Positions 36,926 to 46,167 of a stretch of DNA of 64,000 bases are shown one piece after another. Source of the stretch: Loktanella sp. Alg231-35 (GTDB taxonomy: Bacteria; Pseudomonadota; Alphaproteobacteria; Rhodobacterales; Rhodobacteraceae). The position numbers were made by a program, and so were the translations under genes. The stretch covers positions 496,001 through 560,000 of the forward strand of contig NZ_FREV01000003.1 of assembly GCF_900143545.1 (NCBI RefSeq), in the 5' to 3' direction. The notes under the pieces are model-generated. The model did not search any database, had not been told where the DNA came from, and saw nothing but the letters and a program-made list of their open reading frames with translations. The first letter of the stretch is position 1. Each line of letters opens with the position of its first letter.

Positions 36926-37693
36926 GTGCCACATCTGATCCGATCAACGCTATGGCTGTCGTTCTTTGGAGCGATCCTTGTTGCTTGGTGGATCATGTAT
37001 GTCATGGCAATGGATATGGATCTTGACCTGTTGGGCCGTCCGGGGCCGATGGGGCAGGCGATGGCGGCAATGGATCCACGCATGCCGATGGATATGCCCA
37101 TGGCGCGGTTTGGTCCGCTGTTTGCGATGTGGGCCATTATGATGGCTGCGATGATGTTGCCCACAATGGTGCCAACGCTGACAACCTATGAAAGTTTGAT
37201 GGTCAGTGCCGACGGCACGCGGGCCGGGTGGCTGGGCGTATTGCTGGGGTATTTCATCGTCTGGGTCGCCTTTGCTGCCGTCATTACAGGTGTCCAATTG
37301 ATCCTGCTGTTTGGCGGCGTGATAGATATGCTGGGGATTGCACCAACGTGGTTGTCGGCCACACTGCTTGTGGTGGTTGGGGCGTTTCAGTTCACCCGCG
37401 CCAAAGAGGTCTGCCATGGTGTCTGTCATGCGCCGATGAATTACTTCCTAGGCCATTGGAAAACTGGTTTTGGTGGTGGTCTGCGCATGGGCCTTGGGTT
37501 GGGCGCTTTTTGTGTGGTCTGTTGTTGGGGCTTCATGGCCTTGGGTTTTGTTGGCGGCGTGATGAGCCTGGCCTGGATGGGCCTAGCGACGTTGCTGATG
37601 GTCTTTGAGAAACTGCCCGACATCGGGCATCGTATTATCAAGCCTACCGGTGTTGTGCTGATCGGCGCAGGCATCGTGCTGGCATTTTTCTAA
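36926..37693 (+). CDS. DUF2182 integral membrane protein
   Basis: A predicted metal-binding membrane protein. I choose GTG 36926 because AGGAGG sits 7 bases upstream; the ATG at 36905 would put that site inside the gene. From GTG it has 255 residues. A first helix is followed by a Met-rich loop (ten Met within about residues 27-59), then helices with MWAIMMAAMMLPTM, a CHGVCHAPMNYF motif near 173 and FCVVCCWGF near 195. The Met and Cys/His groups suggest copper or another soft metal. It is the first gene of a five-gene run ending in acuI. Confidence 0.85.
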   Translation: MPHLIRSTLWLSFFGAILVAWWIMYVMAMDMDLDLLGRPGPMGQAMAAMDPRMPMDMPMARFGPLFAMWAIMMAAMMLPTMVPTLTTYESLMVSADGTRAGWLGVLLGYFIVWVAFAAVITGVQLILLFGGVIDMLGIAPTWLSATLLVVVGAFQFTRAKEVCHGVCHAPMNYFLGHWKTGFGGGLRMGLGLGAFCVVCCWGFMALGFVGGVMSLAWMGLATLLMVFEKLPDIGHRIIKPTGVVLIGAGIVLAFF

Positions 37694-37708
37694 CGAAAGG
37701 GACGAGAT

Positions 37709-38419
37709 ATGGCTGAAAAAGAACGCGCACCCGCTGACAGGTTGCCGATCTCGCAACGCATTGACCAGCGGATGGAAAGCAATCCGCTGCGTCGCAAGAT
37801 GAAGCCCACCGAATGGGCGATCAAGGGAGAGCTGTTCCTGAACTGCTCTTGCACAGTGTTTTGCCCTTGCGTCGTGAGCCTCGGCGCGCACCCTCCGACG
37901 GAAGGGCACTGCCATGCGTGGATGGCGATTGCCATTGATGAAGGGCATTTTGAGGGCGAGGACCTGTCAGGTCTGAACGTGGGTCTGCTGGTCGATATTC
38001 CGGGCCGCATGGCCGAGGGCAACTGGAAGGTTGCGGCCTATGTGGATGAACGCTCTACCCAGAAAGCCTATAATGGCATTCTGAAGATTTTCAGCGGCGC
38101 TGCGGGGGGCACAACAGGCCTGTTCACCATGCTGGTCTCCGAGATCATCGGGGCCGAGCGCGAGAAAGTCGAGATTGTGCGCGAAGGCAGCAAGCGCGGT
38201 ATCTACATTGGTCGCAAAATCCAAGGAGAGATTGAGCTGATGAAGGGCGCGAGCCCCGATCATCCGGTGATGATCTCAAATTCCAAATACTGGATGGGCC
38301 CCGATATCATCGCGGCCACTGGGACACGGTCCAAGGTCCGCGACTATGGCCGTGTCTGGGACTTTGGCGGTAAATCGGCAGAGGTCTGCGCGATCGACTG
38401 GAAGGGCCCCAAGCCGTGA
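37709..38419 (+). CDS. DUF1326 protein
   Basis: A 236-residue soluble protein beginning with a polar leader, then the DUF1326 core with a cysteine cluster, LNCSCTVFCPCVV, near residue 45 and EGHCHAWMAIAIDEG near 66. The Cys/His set suggests metal binding. DUF1326 genes commonly follow DUF2182 genes, as here (15 bases apart), so the two probably form one unit. GAAAGGGACGAGAT precedes the start. It overlaps the DinB-like gene by 4 bp (GTGA). Confidence 0.85.
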   Translation: MAEKERAPADRLPISQRIDQRMESNPLRRKMKPTEWAIKGELFLNCSCTVFCPCVVSLGAHPPTEGHCHAWMAIAIDEGHFEGEDLSGLNVGLLVDIPGRMAEGNWKVAAYVDERSTQKAYNGILKIFSGAAGGTTGLFTMLVSEIIGAEREKVEIVREGSKRGIYIGRKIQGEIELMKGASPDHPVMISNSKYWMGPDIIAATGTRSKVRDYGRVWDFGGKSAEVCAIDWKGPKP

Positions 38420-38916
38420 TCAGCCCCGCGTATTGCCAGACCATGGCACGCTATAATGCGTGGCAGAATGATGGGTTGCGCAAGATGGTTGGCGTAATGA
38501 GCGTCGCAGACCTGATCGAAGACCGTGGCGCATTTTTCGGGTCTATTTTTGCGACGCTGAACCATCTGCTGTGGGGTGACACGATCTGGATCAGCCGTTT
38601 CGATGGCGGTCAAGGGCCTGCTGTGCCTGCCAAGGACCACCGCGAGATTACCCCGACGCCTGCCGTTTGGGCGGCAGAGAGGTTTCGCATGGATGCGCGC
38701 GTTACGCTATGGGCGCAAAGTGTCAGTGCCGTTGATCTGGTGGGCGATCTGACGTGGTACTCGGACATGGCGGGTCGCGAAATCACAAGACCCAAGGCGC
38801 TTTGCGTTATGCAGTTGTTCAATCATCAGACTCATCACCGCGGGCAGGTTCATGCCATGCTGACGGCGTTGGGTTTGAAACCCAACGACACTGATCTGCC
38901 ATTCATGCCGGAGTAA
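38416..38916 (+). CDS. DinB-family protein
   Basis: A 166-residue four-helix protein with the DinB metal site: the His in FATLNHLLWGD near residue 45 and the later pair in FNHQTHHRGQVHAML near 137. DinB-like proteins include thiol-dependent S-transferases as well as proteins of unknown role. The start is GTG 38416 inside the DUF1326 stop, and dmdA begins 5 bases after its end. Tight packing implies co-expression with dmdA. Confidence 0.87.
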   Translation: MISPAYCQTMARYNAWQNDGLRKMVGVMSVADLIEDRGAFFGSIFATLNHLLWGDTIWISRFDGGQGPAVPAKDHREITPTPAVWAAERFRMDARVTLWAQSVSAVDLVGDLTWYSDMAGREITRPKALCVMQLFNHQTHHRGQVHAMLTALGLKPNDTDLPFMPE

Positions 38917-38921
38917 CGCCC

Positions 38922-40022
38922 ATGGCCGTCATTGCACCTTCGCGCCGCATCCGGCGCACCCCCTTTACCCCTGGCGTCGAAGCTGCCGGGGTGAAGGGCT
39001 ATACCGTTTATAACCATATGCTTTTGCCAACTGTGTTTCGCAGTGTGGAAGAGGACTATCACCATCTAAAGTCCGCTGTGCAGGTCTGGGATGTTGCTGT
39101 TGAACGGCAAGTGGAACTGCGCGGCCCAGATTCCGCCCGACTGATGCAAATGCTGACGCCCCGCGACCTGCGCGGGATGATGCCGGGGCAGTGTTTCTAT
39201 GTGCCGATTGTTGATGAAACCGGCGGAATGCTGAATGACCCGGTGGCGCTGAAGCTGTCCGAGGACCGCTGGTGGATTTCGATCGCCGACAGTGATTTGC
39301 TGTTCTGGGTCAAAGGGCTTGCCTATGGGTACCGGCTTGATGTGCTGGTGGATGAGCCCGACATCTCGCCTTTGGCCGTGCAGGGGCCTTTGGCCGATGA
39401 TCTGATGGCGCGGGTCTTTGGGGATGCGGTCCGTGCGATCAAGTTCTTCCGCTTTGGCTGGTTTGATTTTGACGGTGTCAGCATGGCCGTCGCCCGCTCG
39501 GGCTATTCCAAGCAGGGCGGGTTTGAGATTTACGTCGATGGCACCAAGAACGGGATGCCGCTGTGGAATGCGCTGATGGAGGCGGGCAGGGACCTTGACG
39601 TTTATGCCGGTTGCCCCAACCTGATTGAACGGATCGAGGGCGGTTTGCTGTCTTATGGCAATGACATGACCCGCGAGAACACACCGCATGAATGTGGATT
39701 GGGCCGGTTTTGCTCAACGCAAACGGCCATTGGCTGTGTGGGACGTGATGCGCTGTTGCGGGTGGCCAAAGAAGGGCCGACCCAGCAGATCCGGGCGATC
39801 TCGATTGATGGTGACATTCCCCCTTGCGATGCCGCCTGGCCGCTGATGGCCAAGGGCAAGCGGGTGGGGCAGATCACATCTGCCGCGAAATCACCGGATT
39901 TCAAGACCAATGTGGCCATTGGCATGGTGCGTATGACCCATTGGGATGAGGGCACAGTTTTGCAGGTGGACACACCCGATGGGCCGCGTGATGTGACGGT
40001 AAACGAGGACTTCTGGCTATAG
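38922..40022 (+). CDS. dmdA: DMSP demethylase
   Basis: A GcvT-like, tetrahydrofolate-dependent enzyme that takes one methyl group from dimethylsulfoniopropionate to give methylmercaptopropionate. The 366 residues fit DmdA: RRIRRTPFTPGVEAAGVKGY, TVYNHMLLPTVF, MLNDPVALKL near residue 107, and NLIERIEGGLLSYGNDMTRE near 232. The acuI gene downstream is the known partner in roseobacters. Upstream genes (DUF2182, DUF1326, DinB) are packed tightly, and a GntR regulator heads the group. Related aminomethyltransferases are the alternative, but context strongly favours DmdA. Confidence 0.88.
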   Translation: MAVIAPSRRIRRTPFTPGVEAAGVKGYTVYNHMLLPTVFRSVEEDYHHLKSAVQVWDVAVERQVELRGPDSARLMQMLTPRDLRGMMPGQCFYVPIVDETGGMLNDPVALKLSEDRWWISIADSDLLFWVKGLAYGYRLDVLVDEPDISPLAVQGPLADDLMARVFGDAVRAIKFFRFGWFDFDGVSMAVARSGYSKQGGFEIYVDGTKNGMPLWNALMEAGRDLDVYAGCPNLIERIEGGLLSYGNDMTRENTPHECGLGRFCSTQTAIGCVGRDALLRVAKEGPTQQIRAISIDGDIPPCDAAWPLMAKGKRVGQITSAAKSPDFKTNVAIGMVRMTHWDEGTVLQVDTPDGPRDVTVNEDFWL

Positions 40023-40109
40023 CGCGTGATGCGCCGTCGGAGACTCCGACGGAAGTCTGATTGGACGAAGAAAAAGATGGGCCCGGCGCCCGGACGGAGA
40101 GGAATGAAG

Positions 40110-41093
40110 ATGTTTAACGCTTTGGTGGTCGATAAGAACGACGAGGGCAAGACCAGCGCCGCCGTGCAAGAGATCAGCCTTGATCAATTGCCAGCAGGCG
40201 ATGTGACCGTTGCCGTCGATTATTCGACGGTGAACTACAAGGATGGTCTTTGCATTGGGCCGGGTGGTGGTCTGGTCCGTAATTATCCGCATGTGCCGGG
40301 GATTGATTTTGCAGGCACGGTCGAGACCTCAGATGATGATCGTTACAAGCCCGGAGACAAGGTTGTTCTGACCGGGTGGCGCGTGGGCGAGGCCCATTGG
40401 GGTGGGTATGCCCAAAAGGCGCGGGTCAAGGCCGATTGGCTGGTGCCGCTGCCCAGCGGTCTGGATACCCGTCAGGCGATGGCTGTGGGTACGGCAGGTT
40501 TCACGGCGATGCTGGCGGTGATGGCCCTAGAGGATCACGGCATCAAGGATGGTCCTGTGCTGGTCACCGGTGCGGCTGGCGGTGTGGGGTCCGTTGCGAC
40601 GGCGATTCTGGCCAATCTGGGTCATGAGGTTGCCGCTGTGACAGGACGCCCTGAAACGGCGGACTATCTGACATCGCTGGGGGCGACCCAGATTGTGCCA
40701 CGTGAAGAGATCAATGAGACCACCAAGCGCCCGCTTGAGGCCGAAACATGGGGCGGCTGTGTTGATGCTGTTGGCGGCGACATGCTGGCGCGGGTGCTGG
40801 GGCAGATGCAGTATGGGGCGTCCGTCTCAGCGGTAGGTTTGGCCGGTGGTGCCGGTCTGCCTGCAACTGTCATTCCGTTCCTGCTGCGCGGTGTGAACCT
40901 GCTAGGCATCGACAGCGTGATGCAGCCGTATCAGAACCGTCTGCGTGCATGGGAACGGATCGCCAAAGATCTGCCGATGGACAAGCTAGAGGCGATGATC
41001 CAGCCAGCGACCCTGTCCGATCTGCCTGATCTGGGGCGTGGTATTCTGAAAGGTCAGGTGAAGGGCCGCGTGGTTGTTGATGTAAACGGCTGA
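40110..41093 (+). CDS. acuI: Acrylyl-CoA reductase AcuI
   Basis: A zinc-free medium-chain reductase that turns toxic acryloyl-CoA into propionyl-CoA with NADPH during DMSP breakdown. I choose ATG 40110 (MFNALVVDKNDEG), with GAGAGG 8 bases upstream, giving 327 residues; ATG 40104 is two codons earlier. Visible are STVNYKDGLCIGPGGGLVR near residue 44, PGIDFAGTV, and the cofactor loop VTGAAGGVGSVA near 154. It is the last gene of the run, with a terminator 25 bases after the stop. Confidence 0.93.
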   Translation: MFNALVVDKNDEGKTSAAVQEISLDQLPAGDVTVAVDYSTVNYKDGLCIGPGGGLVRNYPHVPGIDFAGTVETSDDDRYKPGDKVVLTGWRVGEAHWGGYAQKARVKADWLVPLPSGLDTRQAMAVGTAGFTAMLAVMALEDHGIKDGPVLVTGAAGGVGSVATAILANLGHEVAAVTGRPETADYLTSLGATQIVPREEINETTKRPLEAETWGGCVDAVGGDMLARVLGQMQYGASVSAVGLAGGAGLPATVIPFLLRGVNLLGIDSVMQPYQNRLRAWERIAKDLPMDKLEAMIQPATLSDLPDLGRGILKGQVKGRVVVDVNG

Positions 41094-41113
41094 TCCCAGC
41101 CCAACGGATAACG

Positions 41114-41150
41114 AAAAAGGGGCGCCCGAACCGGGCGCCCCTTTCTTTTT
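41114..41150. terminator. Strong bidirectional terminator
   Basis: A perfect 10-bp stem GGGGCGCCCG/CGGGCGCCCC (41119-41141) with loop AAC has five A on its left and a T-rich CTTTCTTTTT tail on its right. It would end acuI on the plus strand and the convergent BCCT gene on the minus strand. Confidence 0.92.
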
Positions 41151-41164
41151 GTTTGTGGCAAGGA

Positions 41165-43012
41165 TCACTCAGCCGGTTGTGCCTGACTGGTATCAACCGC
41201 AACACCAGCCTTGTCGCGGCGGTGATCGTTCCACATCGCCTTGGCCAGTGAAAGCATCATGCCCACCATGATGATACAGAAGGGCAGCGCCCCAATGATC
41301 ATCGCGTTTTGCAAGGCCGACAGACCGCCGCCACCTGCGACAAGCAACGTACCGATCAGCAGCATCATGATCACACCCCAGATTATGCGGTGGAACACGC
41401 CGGTTTCTTCGGCCCCGCCTGACATGATGGTGTTCATCACCAGAATGCCGGAGTCAGCGGATGTCACAAGGAACGTCATGATCAGGATCACGCACATCAC
41501 AACCAGAATGCCATAGAGTGCATCTGGCAGCATGGCCTCCATGGTCACAAAGAGCTTGGCAGAGTTGGACGCTGCGATGATGGCCCCATCAGCCGCACCG
41601 GAGAGTTCCAGATCAATCGCTGTGCCACCCAGGATGGTCATCCATGCCCAGCACACCAGACTTGGTGCGATGACAGCGCCCAGTACGAATTCACGTACAG
41701 TGCGCCCGCGCGAGATGCGCGCAAGGAACAAACCAACAAAGGGCGAAAACGCGATCCACCAGGCCCAGTAGAAAGTGGTCCAACCGGCCTGCCATGCAAA
41801 CAGACGCCCTTCGGTGCCAGCTGCATAAATGGCGGTAAGTGTCTCCTCGCCCAGCCCTTGTGCCGCAGCAGGTGCGCCTTCACTGAAGCTCGCGAATGAG
41901 CCCCAAGGGTTGCCGCTTGCAGATGCATAAAGCGCCGAAAGGTCCTCAGCGGACAGCGCGGCTGCCGCTTCTGGCAAGGCTGCCGTGAAGGTCGCCATGT
42001 CTTGTGTCGAATGCGCCCCAAAGCTAAGCGACAGGAAGTTGAAGACATAATCGGCGAAAGCGGTTGCATAGGTGGTCATGGCAAACAGGAAGCTGCCAAA
42101 GATCACGAATGTCAGGAGCAAGATCACCGAAAGCACAAGGTTGAGGTTCGACAGGTATTTTACCCCGCGCCCAACGCCCGACACAGCCGAGATGATCGAC
42201 AGCGACATGATGATAAAGAGCGCCACCAGCAGACCGATGGTCGATGGGGCAGGGGCATCACCAGATGTATCCTGTAGCCATGCCATTCCAGTGACAGAGT
42301 ACACACCGTCAACAAACTGGGCGACACCAAAGCCGATCGTCACAGACACACCAAGGATCGTTGCGACAACACCCAGAACGTCAATCAGGTGACCCAGCGG
42401 GCTGTTTGCCCATTTGCCGATCAGTGGTGTCAGGGCCGAACGGATCGTGAGCGGCATGCCGCGTGTATAGGCGTAATAGGCCAGCGACAAACCAGTCACC
42501 ACATAGATGGCCCATGCGTGAAACCCGTAGTGCGCGAAGGTATAGCGATAGGCACCTGTAAGGGCTTCTTCGGTATTGGGTGCGACGTCTCCGGCGACGG
42601 TCAGCGGGTTAGAGCCCCAAAGGCCCACAGGCTCTGCGGTGGCAAAGGTCATCAGACCAACACCCAAACCGGCACCGAACATCATCGCAAACCACGAAAA
42701 GTTCGAGAACTCGGGCGTGTCGCCGGGTTGCCCGAGGATCCGCTTGCCTGTTGACGGGATGAGAGCCACAGCAAACAGAAAGACGGCAAAGCAGCCCGTT
42801 GCAATTACGTAAAAGCCGTTGAAGCCATTCAGCAGCGTTGCGTTCCAGCTGGAAAGCGCTGTGCCGGCGCCTAGCGGCCAGATCAGTGCCCATAGCACCA
42901 AAACGACCATTGATATCTTGGAGATCAGCGCGATCGGAAGGGAGTACCCTTCGTAGAATCCGCTGTCTTGTGTATTGATGTCCACATCTGTGAACGGTGG
43001 TTTAACGGCCAT
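41165..43012 (-). CDS. BCCT-family transporter (betaine/choline/DMSP type)
   Basis: A 615-residue secondary transporter with about twelve helices. The glycine-rich motif FGAGLGVGLMTFATAEP is near residue 112, and the family signature WTTFYWAWWIAFSPFVGLFL is near 410. An extra polar loop near 335-385 is rich in Ala/Glu. Members import glycine betaine, choline, carnitine or DMSP with Na+ or H+. Next to dmdA-acuI, DMSP import is a fair inference. AGGAGG precedes the start, and an inverted repeat lies about 50 bases upstream. Confidence 0.93.
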   Translation of the reverse strand: MAVKPPFTDVDINTQDSGFYEGYSLPIALISKISMVVLVLWALIWPLGAGTALSSWNATLLNGFNGFYVIATGCFAVFLFAVALIPSTGKRILGQPGDTPEFSNFSWFAMMFGAGLGVGLMTFATAEPVGLWGSNPLTVAGDVAPNTEEALTGAYRYTFAHYGFHAWAIYVVTGLSLAYYAYTRGMPLTIRSALTPLIGKWANSPLGHLIDVLGVVATILGVSVTIGFGVAQFVDGVYSVTGMAWLQDTSGDAPAPSTIGLLVALFIIMSLSIISAVSGVGRGVKYLSNLNLVLSVILLLTFVIFGSFLFAMTTYATAFADYVFNFLSLSFGAHSTQDMATFTAALPEAAAALSAEDLSALYASASGNPWGSFASFSEGAPAAAQGLGEETLTAIYAAGTEGRLFAWQAGWTTFYWAWWIAFSPFVGLFLARISRGRTVREFVLGAVIAPSLVCWAWMTILGGTAIDLELSGAADGAIIAASNSAKLFVTMEAMLPDALYGILVVMCVILIMTFLVTSADSGILVMNTIMSGGAEETGVFHRIIWGVIMMLLIGTLLVAGGGGLSALQNAMIIGALPFCIIMVGMMLSLAKAMWNDHRRDKAGVAVDTSQAQPAE

Positions 43013-43060
43013 ATTTTTCCCTCCTGTTGTGGACGCAATCTATGTGCGCCCATCAATTTG

Positions 43061-43081
43061 ATCAGGTTTGGCGAACCTGAT
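43061..43081. promoter_or_regulatory. Inverted repeat upstream of the BCCT gene
   Basis: Arms ATCAGGTT (43061-43068) and AACCTGAT (43074-43081) are exact complements with a 5-base spacer. It lies 49-69 bases before the BCCT start, a usual operator position. It does not match the GntR-gene repeat at 36851, so a different regulator may act here. A leader hairpin is the other reading. Confidence 0.55.
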
Positions 43082-43379
43082 TGCGGGCAATGGTACCATA
43101 GAATGCCCGAATAATGTGCGAAAATGCCCGCTTTGCGTACTGAATACGTCATTTTGCGGGACCGCTCTGCCCTGTCAGCGCAGTCCTTATTGGCGTGCGC
43201 GCTTGCTGCGGTTGCAGCATCGCTTTGCTGTTGCGCCGTCGTTTCAGCAATGATTGCGCCGGGTTTGATGTCCACGGTTTGCTCTTTGGCCAAGTTAACC
43301 ACGACACAGGCATGCGTGTGGTCATCGATGGGTGATAGTTTGGCTTGACCTTTGGGCGGTGCTTGGGCCCCATGCGCAT
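43082..43379. other. Divergent intergenic region, no gene seen
   Basis: About 300 bases between the BCCT promoter area and the aminotransferase gene. Short frames on both strands lack ribosome sites and family likeness. Beyond promoters for the two divergent genes I see nothing in it. Confidence 0.5.
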
Positions 43380-44597
43380 ATGACTTTAGATATCGCATGG
43401 GTGCGTGCCCAGTTCCCCGCCTTTGACCAACCGTCGCTGCAAGATCAGGCGCATTTTGAAAATGCAGGCGGGTCTTATGCCTGCCGTCAGGTGATCGACC
43501 GTTTGTATCGGTTCTATACTGAACGAAAGGTGCAGACGCATCACCCCTTTGAGGCATCGCGCCTTGCCGGAGAAGAGATGGACGAAGCGCAGGCGCGGCT
43601 GGCTGAAATGCTGGGTGTGAAAACGCAAGAGCTGTCCTTTGGGCCTTCGACCACACAGAACACTTACGTTCTATCGCAGGCCGTGCGCAAATGGATCAAA
43701 CCGGGCCAGAGCATTGTTGTGACCAATCAGGATCACGAAGCAAACAGCGGCCCGTGGCGACGTTTGGCAGAGGATGGTGTTTCGATACTGGAATGGCAGA
43801 TTGACCCTGACACGGGTGAACTTCACCTTGATGATCTGGCAGCACTGCTAGAACAGGACGTGGCCCTTGTCTGCTTTCCGCATTGTTCCAATGTGGTGGG
43901 GGCGATCAATGATGTGGCGGCAATCACTGCACTGGCCAGATCCGCAGGTGCGCGCACTGTCGTGGATGGTGTCAGCTATGTCCCGCATGGGTTTCCTGAT
44001 GTGGGTGCCTTGGGCTGTGACGTGTATTTGTTCAGTGCCTACAAGACCTTTGGCCCACATCAGGGCCTCATGGTGATCCGCGAGGCGTGGGGTTTTGAAC
44101 TGCCCAATCAGGGGCATCATTTTAATGGTGACATCCTTTACAAACGCTTCACCCCTGCGGGGCCGGATCATGCGCAGGTCGCTGCATCCGCGGGGATGGC
44201 CGACTATTTTGAGGCGATGTCAGCCCACCATGGTGGCGGGTCGGCGGCAGATGCTGCGCGGTTATCCCATAATCTGATGCGCGATCATGAGGTCGATTTG
44301 CTGCAACCGCTACTGGATTATGTCTCATCCAAGAATTCGGTGCGGCTGATCGGCCCTGCCAACGCGTCCACGCGTGCGCCGACAGTTGCGATGGCCTTGA
44401 GCACCAATGCCGACGCCACAGCCGCCGCTTTGGCCCCGCTTGGCATCATGGCCGGTGGTGGTGATTTTTATGCCCAACGCCCCTTGGCTGCGGTGGGTGT
44501 CGACCCTGCCAAGGGCGTGCTGCGCGTCAGCTTTGTCCACTACACAACCAAAGCAGACGTTGACGGATTGATGGGCGCGCTAGATCAAGTCTTGTAA
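43380..44597 (+). CDS. Class V aminotransferase, cysteine desulfurase-like
   Basis: A 405-residue PLP enzyme. I start it at ATG 43380 (MTLDIAWVRAQFPAFDQPSL). It shows FENAGGSYACRQVID near residue 27, the cofactor Asp/Gln region VVDGVSYVPHG near 200, and the PLP lysine in FSAYKTFGPHQG near 222. It resembles the SufS/CsdA-like group sometimes called cysteine desulfurase-like, but lacks an obvious mobile-loop catalytic cysteine, so a different substrate is possible. The photolyase gene follows at 30 bases. Confidence 0.85.
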   Translation: MTLDIAWVRAQFPAFDQPSLQDQAHFENAGGSYACRQVIDRLYRFYTERKVQTHHPFEASRLAGEEMDEAQARLAEMLGVKTQELSFGPSTTQNTYVLSQAVRKWIKPGQSIVVTNQDHEANSGPWRRLAEDGVSILEWQIDPDTGELHLDDLAALLEQDVALVCFPHCSNVVGAINDVAAITALARSAGARTVVDGVSYVPHGFPDVGALGCDVYLFSAYKTFGPHQGLMVIREAWGFELPNQGHHFNGDILYKRFTPAGPDHAQVAASAGMADYFEAMSAHHGGGSAADAARLSHNLMRDHEVDLLQPLLDYVSSKNSVRLIGPANASTRAPTVAMALSTNADATAAALAPLGIMAGGGDFYAQRPLAAVGVDPAKGVLRVSFVHYTTKADVDGLMGALDQVL

Positions 44598-44627
44598 GCA
44601 GGCCAAGACGACCTGCGCGGAGGTCTG

Positions 44628-46043
44628 ATGAGCAAATCCCCCATTCTGATGTGGTTCCGGCGCGATCTGCGTCTGGACGATCATGCGGCCCTGACGGCGG
44701 CTTGTGCTGCGGGCCATCCTGTCATTCCGGTGTTTATCCTTGATGAGCTGACGGAAGAAATGGGAGCCGCCCCCAAAATGCGGCTGGGGTTGTCAGTTGC
44801 GGATCTTGCCAAGGCGTTGGGCGATGAAGGCAGCAAGCTGATCCTGCGGCGTGGGAATGCGGATGAGGTGCTGCGCCAGTTGATCGCCCAGACGGGGGCA
44901 GGGGCCGTCTATTGGTCGCGCCAGTATGATCCGGCCAGCCGTGCGCGTGATACCCTCGTGAAGACAGCGCTGAAAGCGGATGGTGTAGAAGCCAAGAGCT
45001 TTGCCGGGCATGTCTTGTTTGAACCTTGGACCGTCGAGACGAAGACGGGTGGTTATTACAAGGTCTACACCCCGATGTGGAAATCTGTACGGGGCAATGA
45101 TGTGCCCAGCGCGCTGCCTGCGCCGGGCCGGGTTCCGACACCTGACGATTGGCCGGCGTCTGACAATCTTGAGGATTGGCAGATGGGTGCCGCCATGCGG
45201 CGTGGTGCCGCGATCCTGACCAACCACTGCACGGTCGGTGAAACGGCGGCCCTGGGCAGGCTAGGGGCGTTTATCGCCGATAATGTCAGTGCTTACGTCA
45301 AAAACCGCGACATTCCCGGTGTCACAGGCACCTCTGGCCTGTCCGAGAACCTGACCTACGGCGAGATCAGCCCGCGCATCTGCTGGCATGCAGGCTGGAA
45401 GGCGCTGAACGACGGCAAGGCCGATGCAGAAGTGTTCCTCAAAGAACTGGTCTGGCGCGAGTTTGCCTATCATCTGGCGTTTCATACGCCGCGCATTGTC
45501 AGCGACAACTGGAAGCCGGAGTGGGACGCTTTTCCCTGGAACACGGAAGAGACCCCCGACGTGACCGCATGGAAACAAGGGCGCACCGGTATCCGTTTCG
45601 TCGATGCGGCCATGCGCGAGATGTATGTGACAGGCACCATGCATAACCGGGGGCGGATGATTGTGGCCTCGTATTTGACCAAACATCTGCTCAGCCATTG
45701 GAAGATCGGAAAGGCGTGGTTTGCCGATTGTCTGACCGACTGGGACCCGTGCAGCAATGCGATGGGTTGGCAGTGGTCGGCTGGCTCCGGCCCGGATGCC
45801 ACGCCCTACTTTCGGGTGTTCAATCCGGTCACGCAGTTGGACAAGTTCGACAAGGACAGGGTTTATGTCAAACGCTGGATTGCTCAAGGCACCAACGCGC
45901 CCAGCGCGACAGCCTTGTCATATTATGATATGATCCCCGGCAGTTGGGGCATGTCGCCAATGGACAGGTATCCAGACGCTGTGGTGCCTGCAGACGTTGG
46001 ACGGCAGCGCGCGCTTGACGCCTATCAAACGCGCGGATTTTAG
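44628..46043 (+). CDS. phr: Deoxyribodipyrimidine photo-lyase
   Basis: Repairs UV-made cyclobutane pyrimidine dimers using light, FAD and an antenna cofactor. The 471 residues have the N-terminal antenna domain (LMWFRRDLRLDDHAALTAAC) and the C-terminal FAD-binding domain, with WREFAYHLAFHTPR near residue 282, MHNRGRMIVASYLTKHLLSH near 340 and DWDPCSNAMGWQWSAG near 376. These fit class I photolyase. GGAGG lies before ATG 44628. Confidence 0.95.
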   Translation: MSKSPILMWFRRDLRLDDHAALTAACAAGHPVIPVFILDELTEEMGAAPKMRLGLSVADLAKALGDEGSKLILRRGNADEVLRQLIAQTGAGAVYWSRQYDPASRARDTLVKTALKADGVEAKSFAGHVLFEPWTVETKTGGYYKVYTPMWKSVRGNDVPSALPAPGRVPTPDDWPASDNLEDWQMGAAMRRGAAILTNHCTVGETAALGRLGAFIADNVSAYVKNRDIPGVTGTSGLSENLTYGEISPRICWHAGWKALNDGKADAEVFLKELVWREFAYHLAFHTPRIVSDNWKPEWDAFPWNTEETPDVTAWKQGRTGIRFVDAAMREMYVTGTMHNRGRMIVASYLTKHLLSHWKIGKAWFADCLTDWDPCSNAMGWQWSAGSGPDATPYFRVFNPVTQLDKFDKDRVYVKRWIAQGTNAPSATALSYYDMIPGSWGMSPMDRYPDAVVPADVGRQRALDAYQTRGF

Positions 46044-46167
46044 ATGCCGTTACGTCACCCTTAACAAAGTTTGATCGTTTTCAGTGACTTCGCCGTATCA
46101 AGAGTTACCTTCAACCGAAATACCGTGGGCCGGGACGCCCGCGCAAGAAAAGACGACAGGAAGACGC

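Noticed and set aside
40026..40109. Upstream Arg/Lys-rich extension of acuI
   Set aside because: The 28 extra residues do not match AcuI, and a GAGAGG site lies just before ATG 40110.
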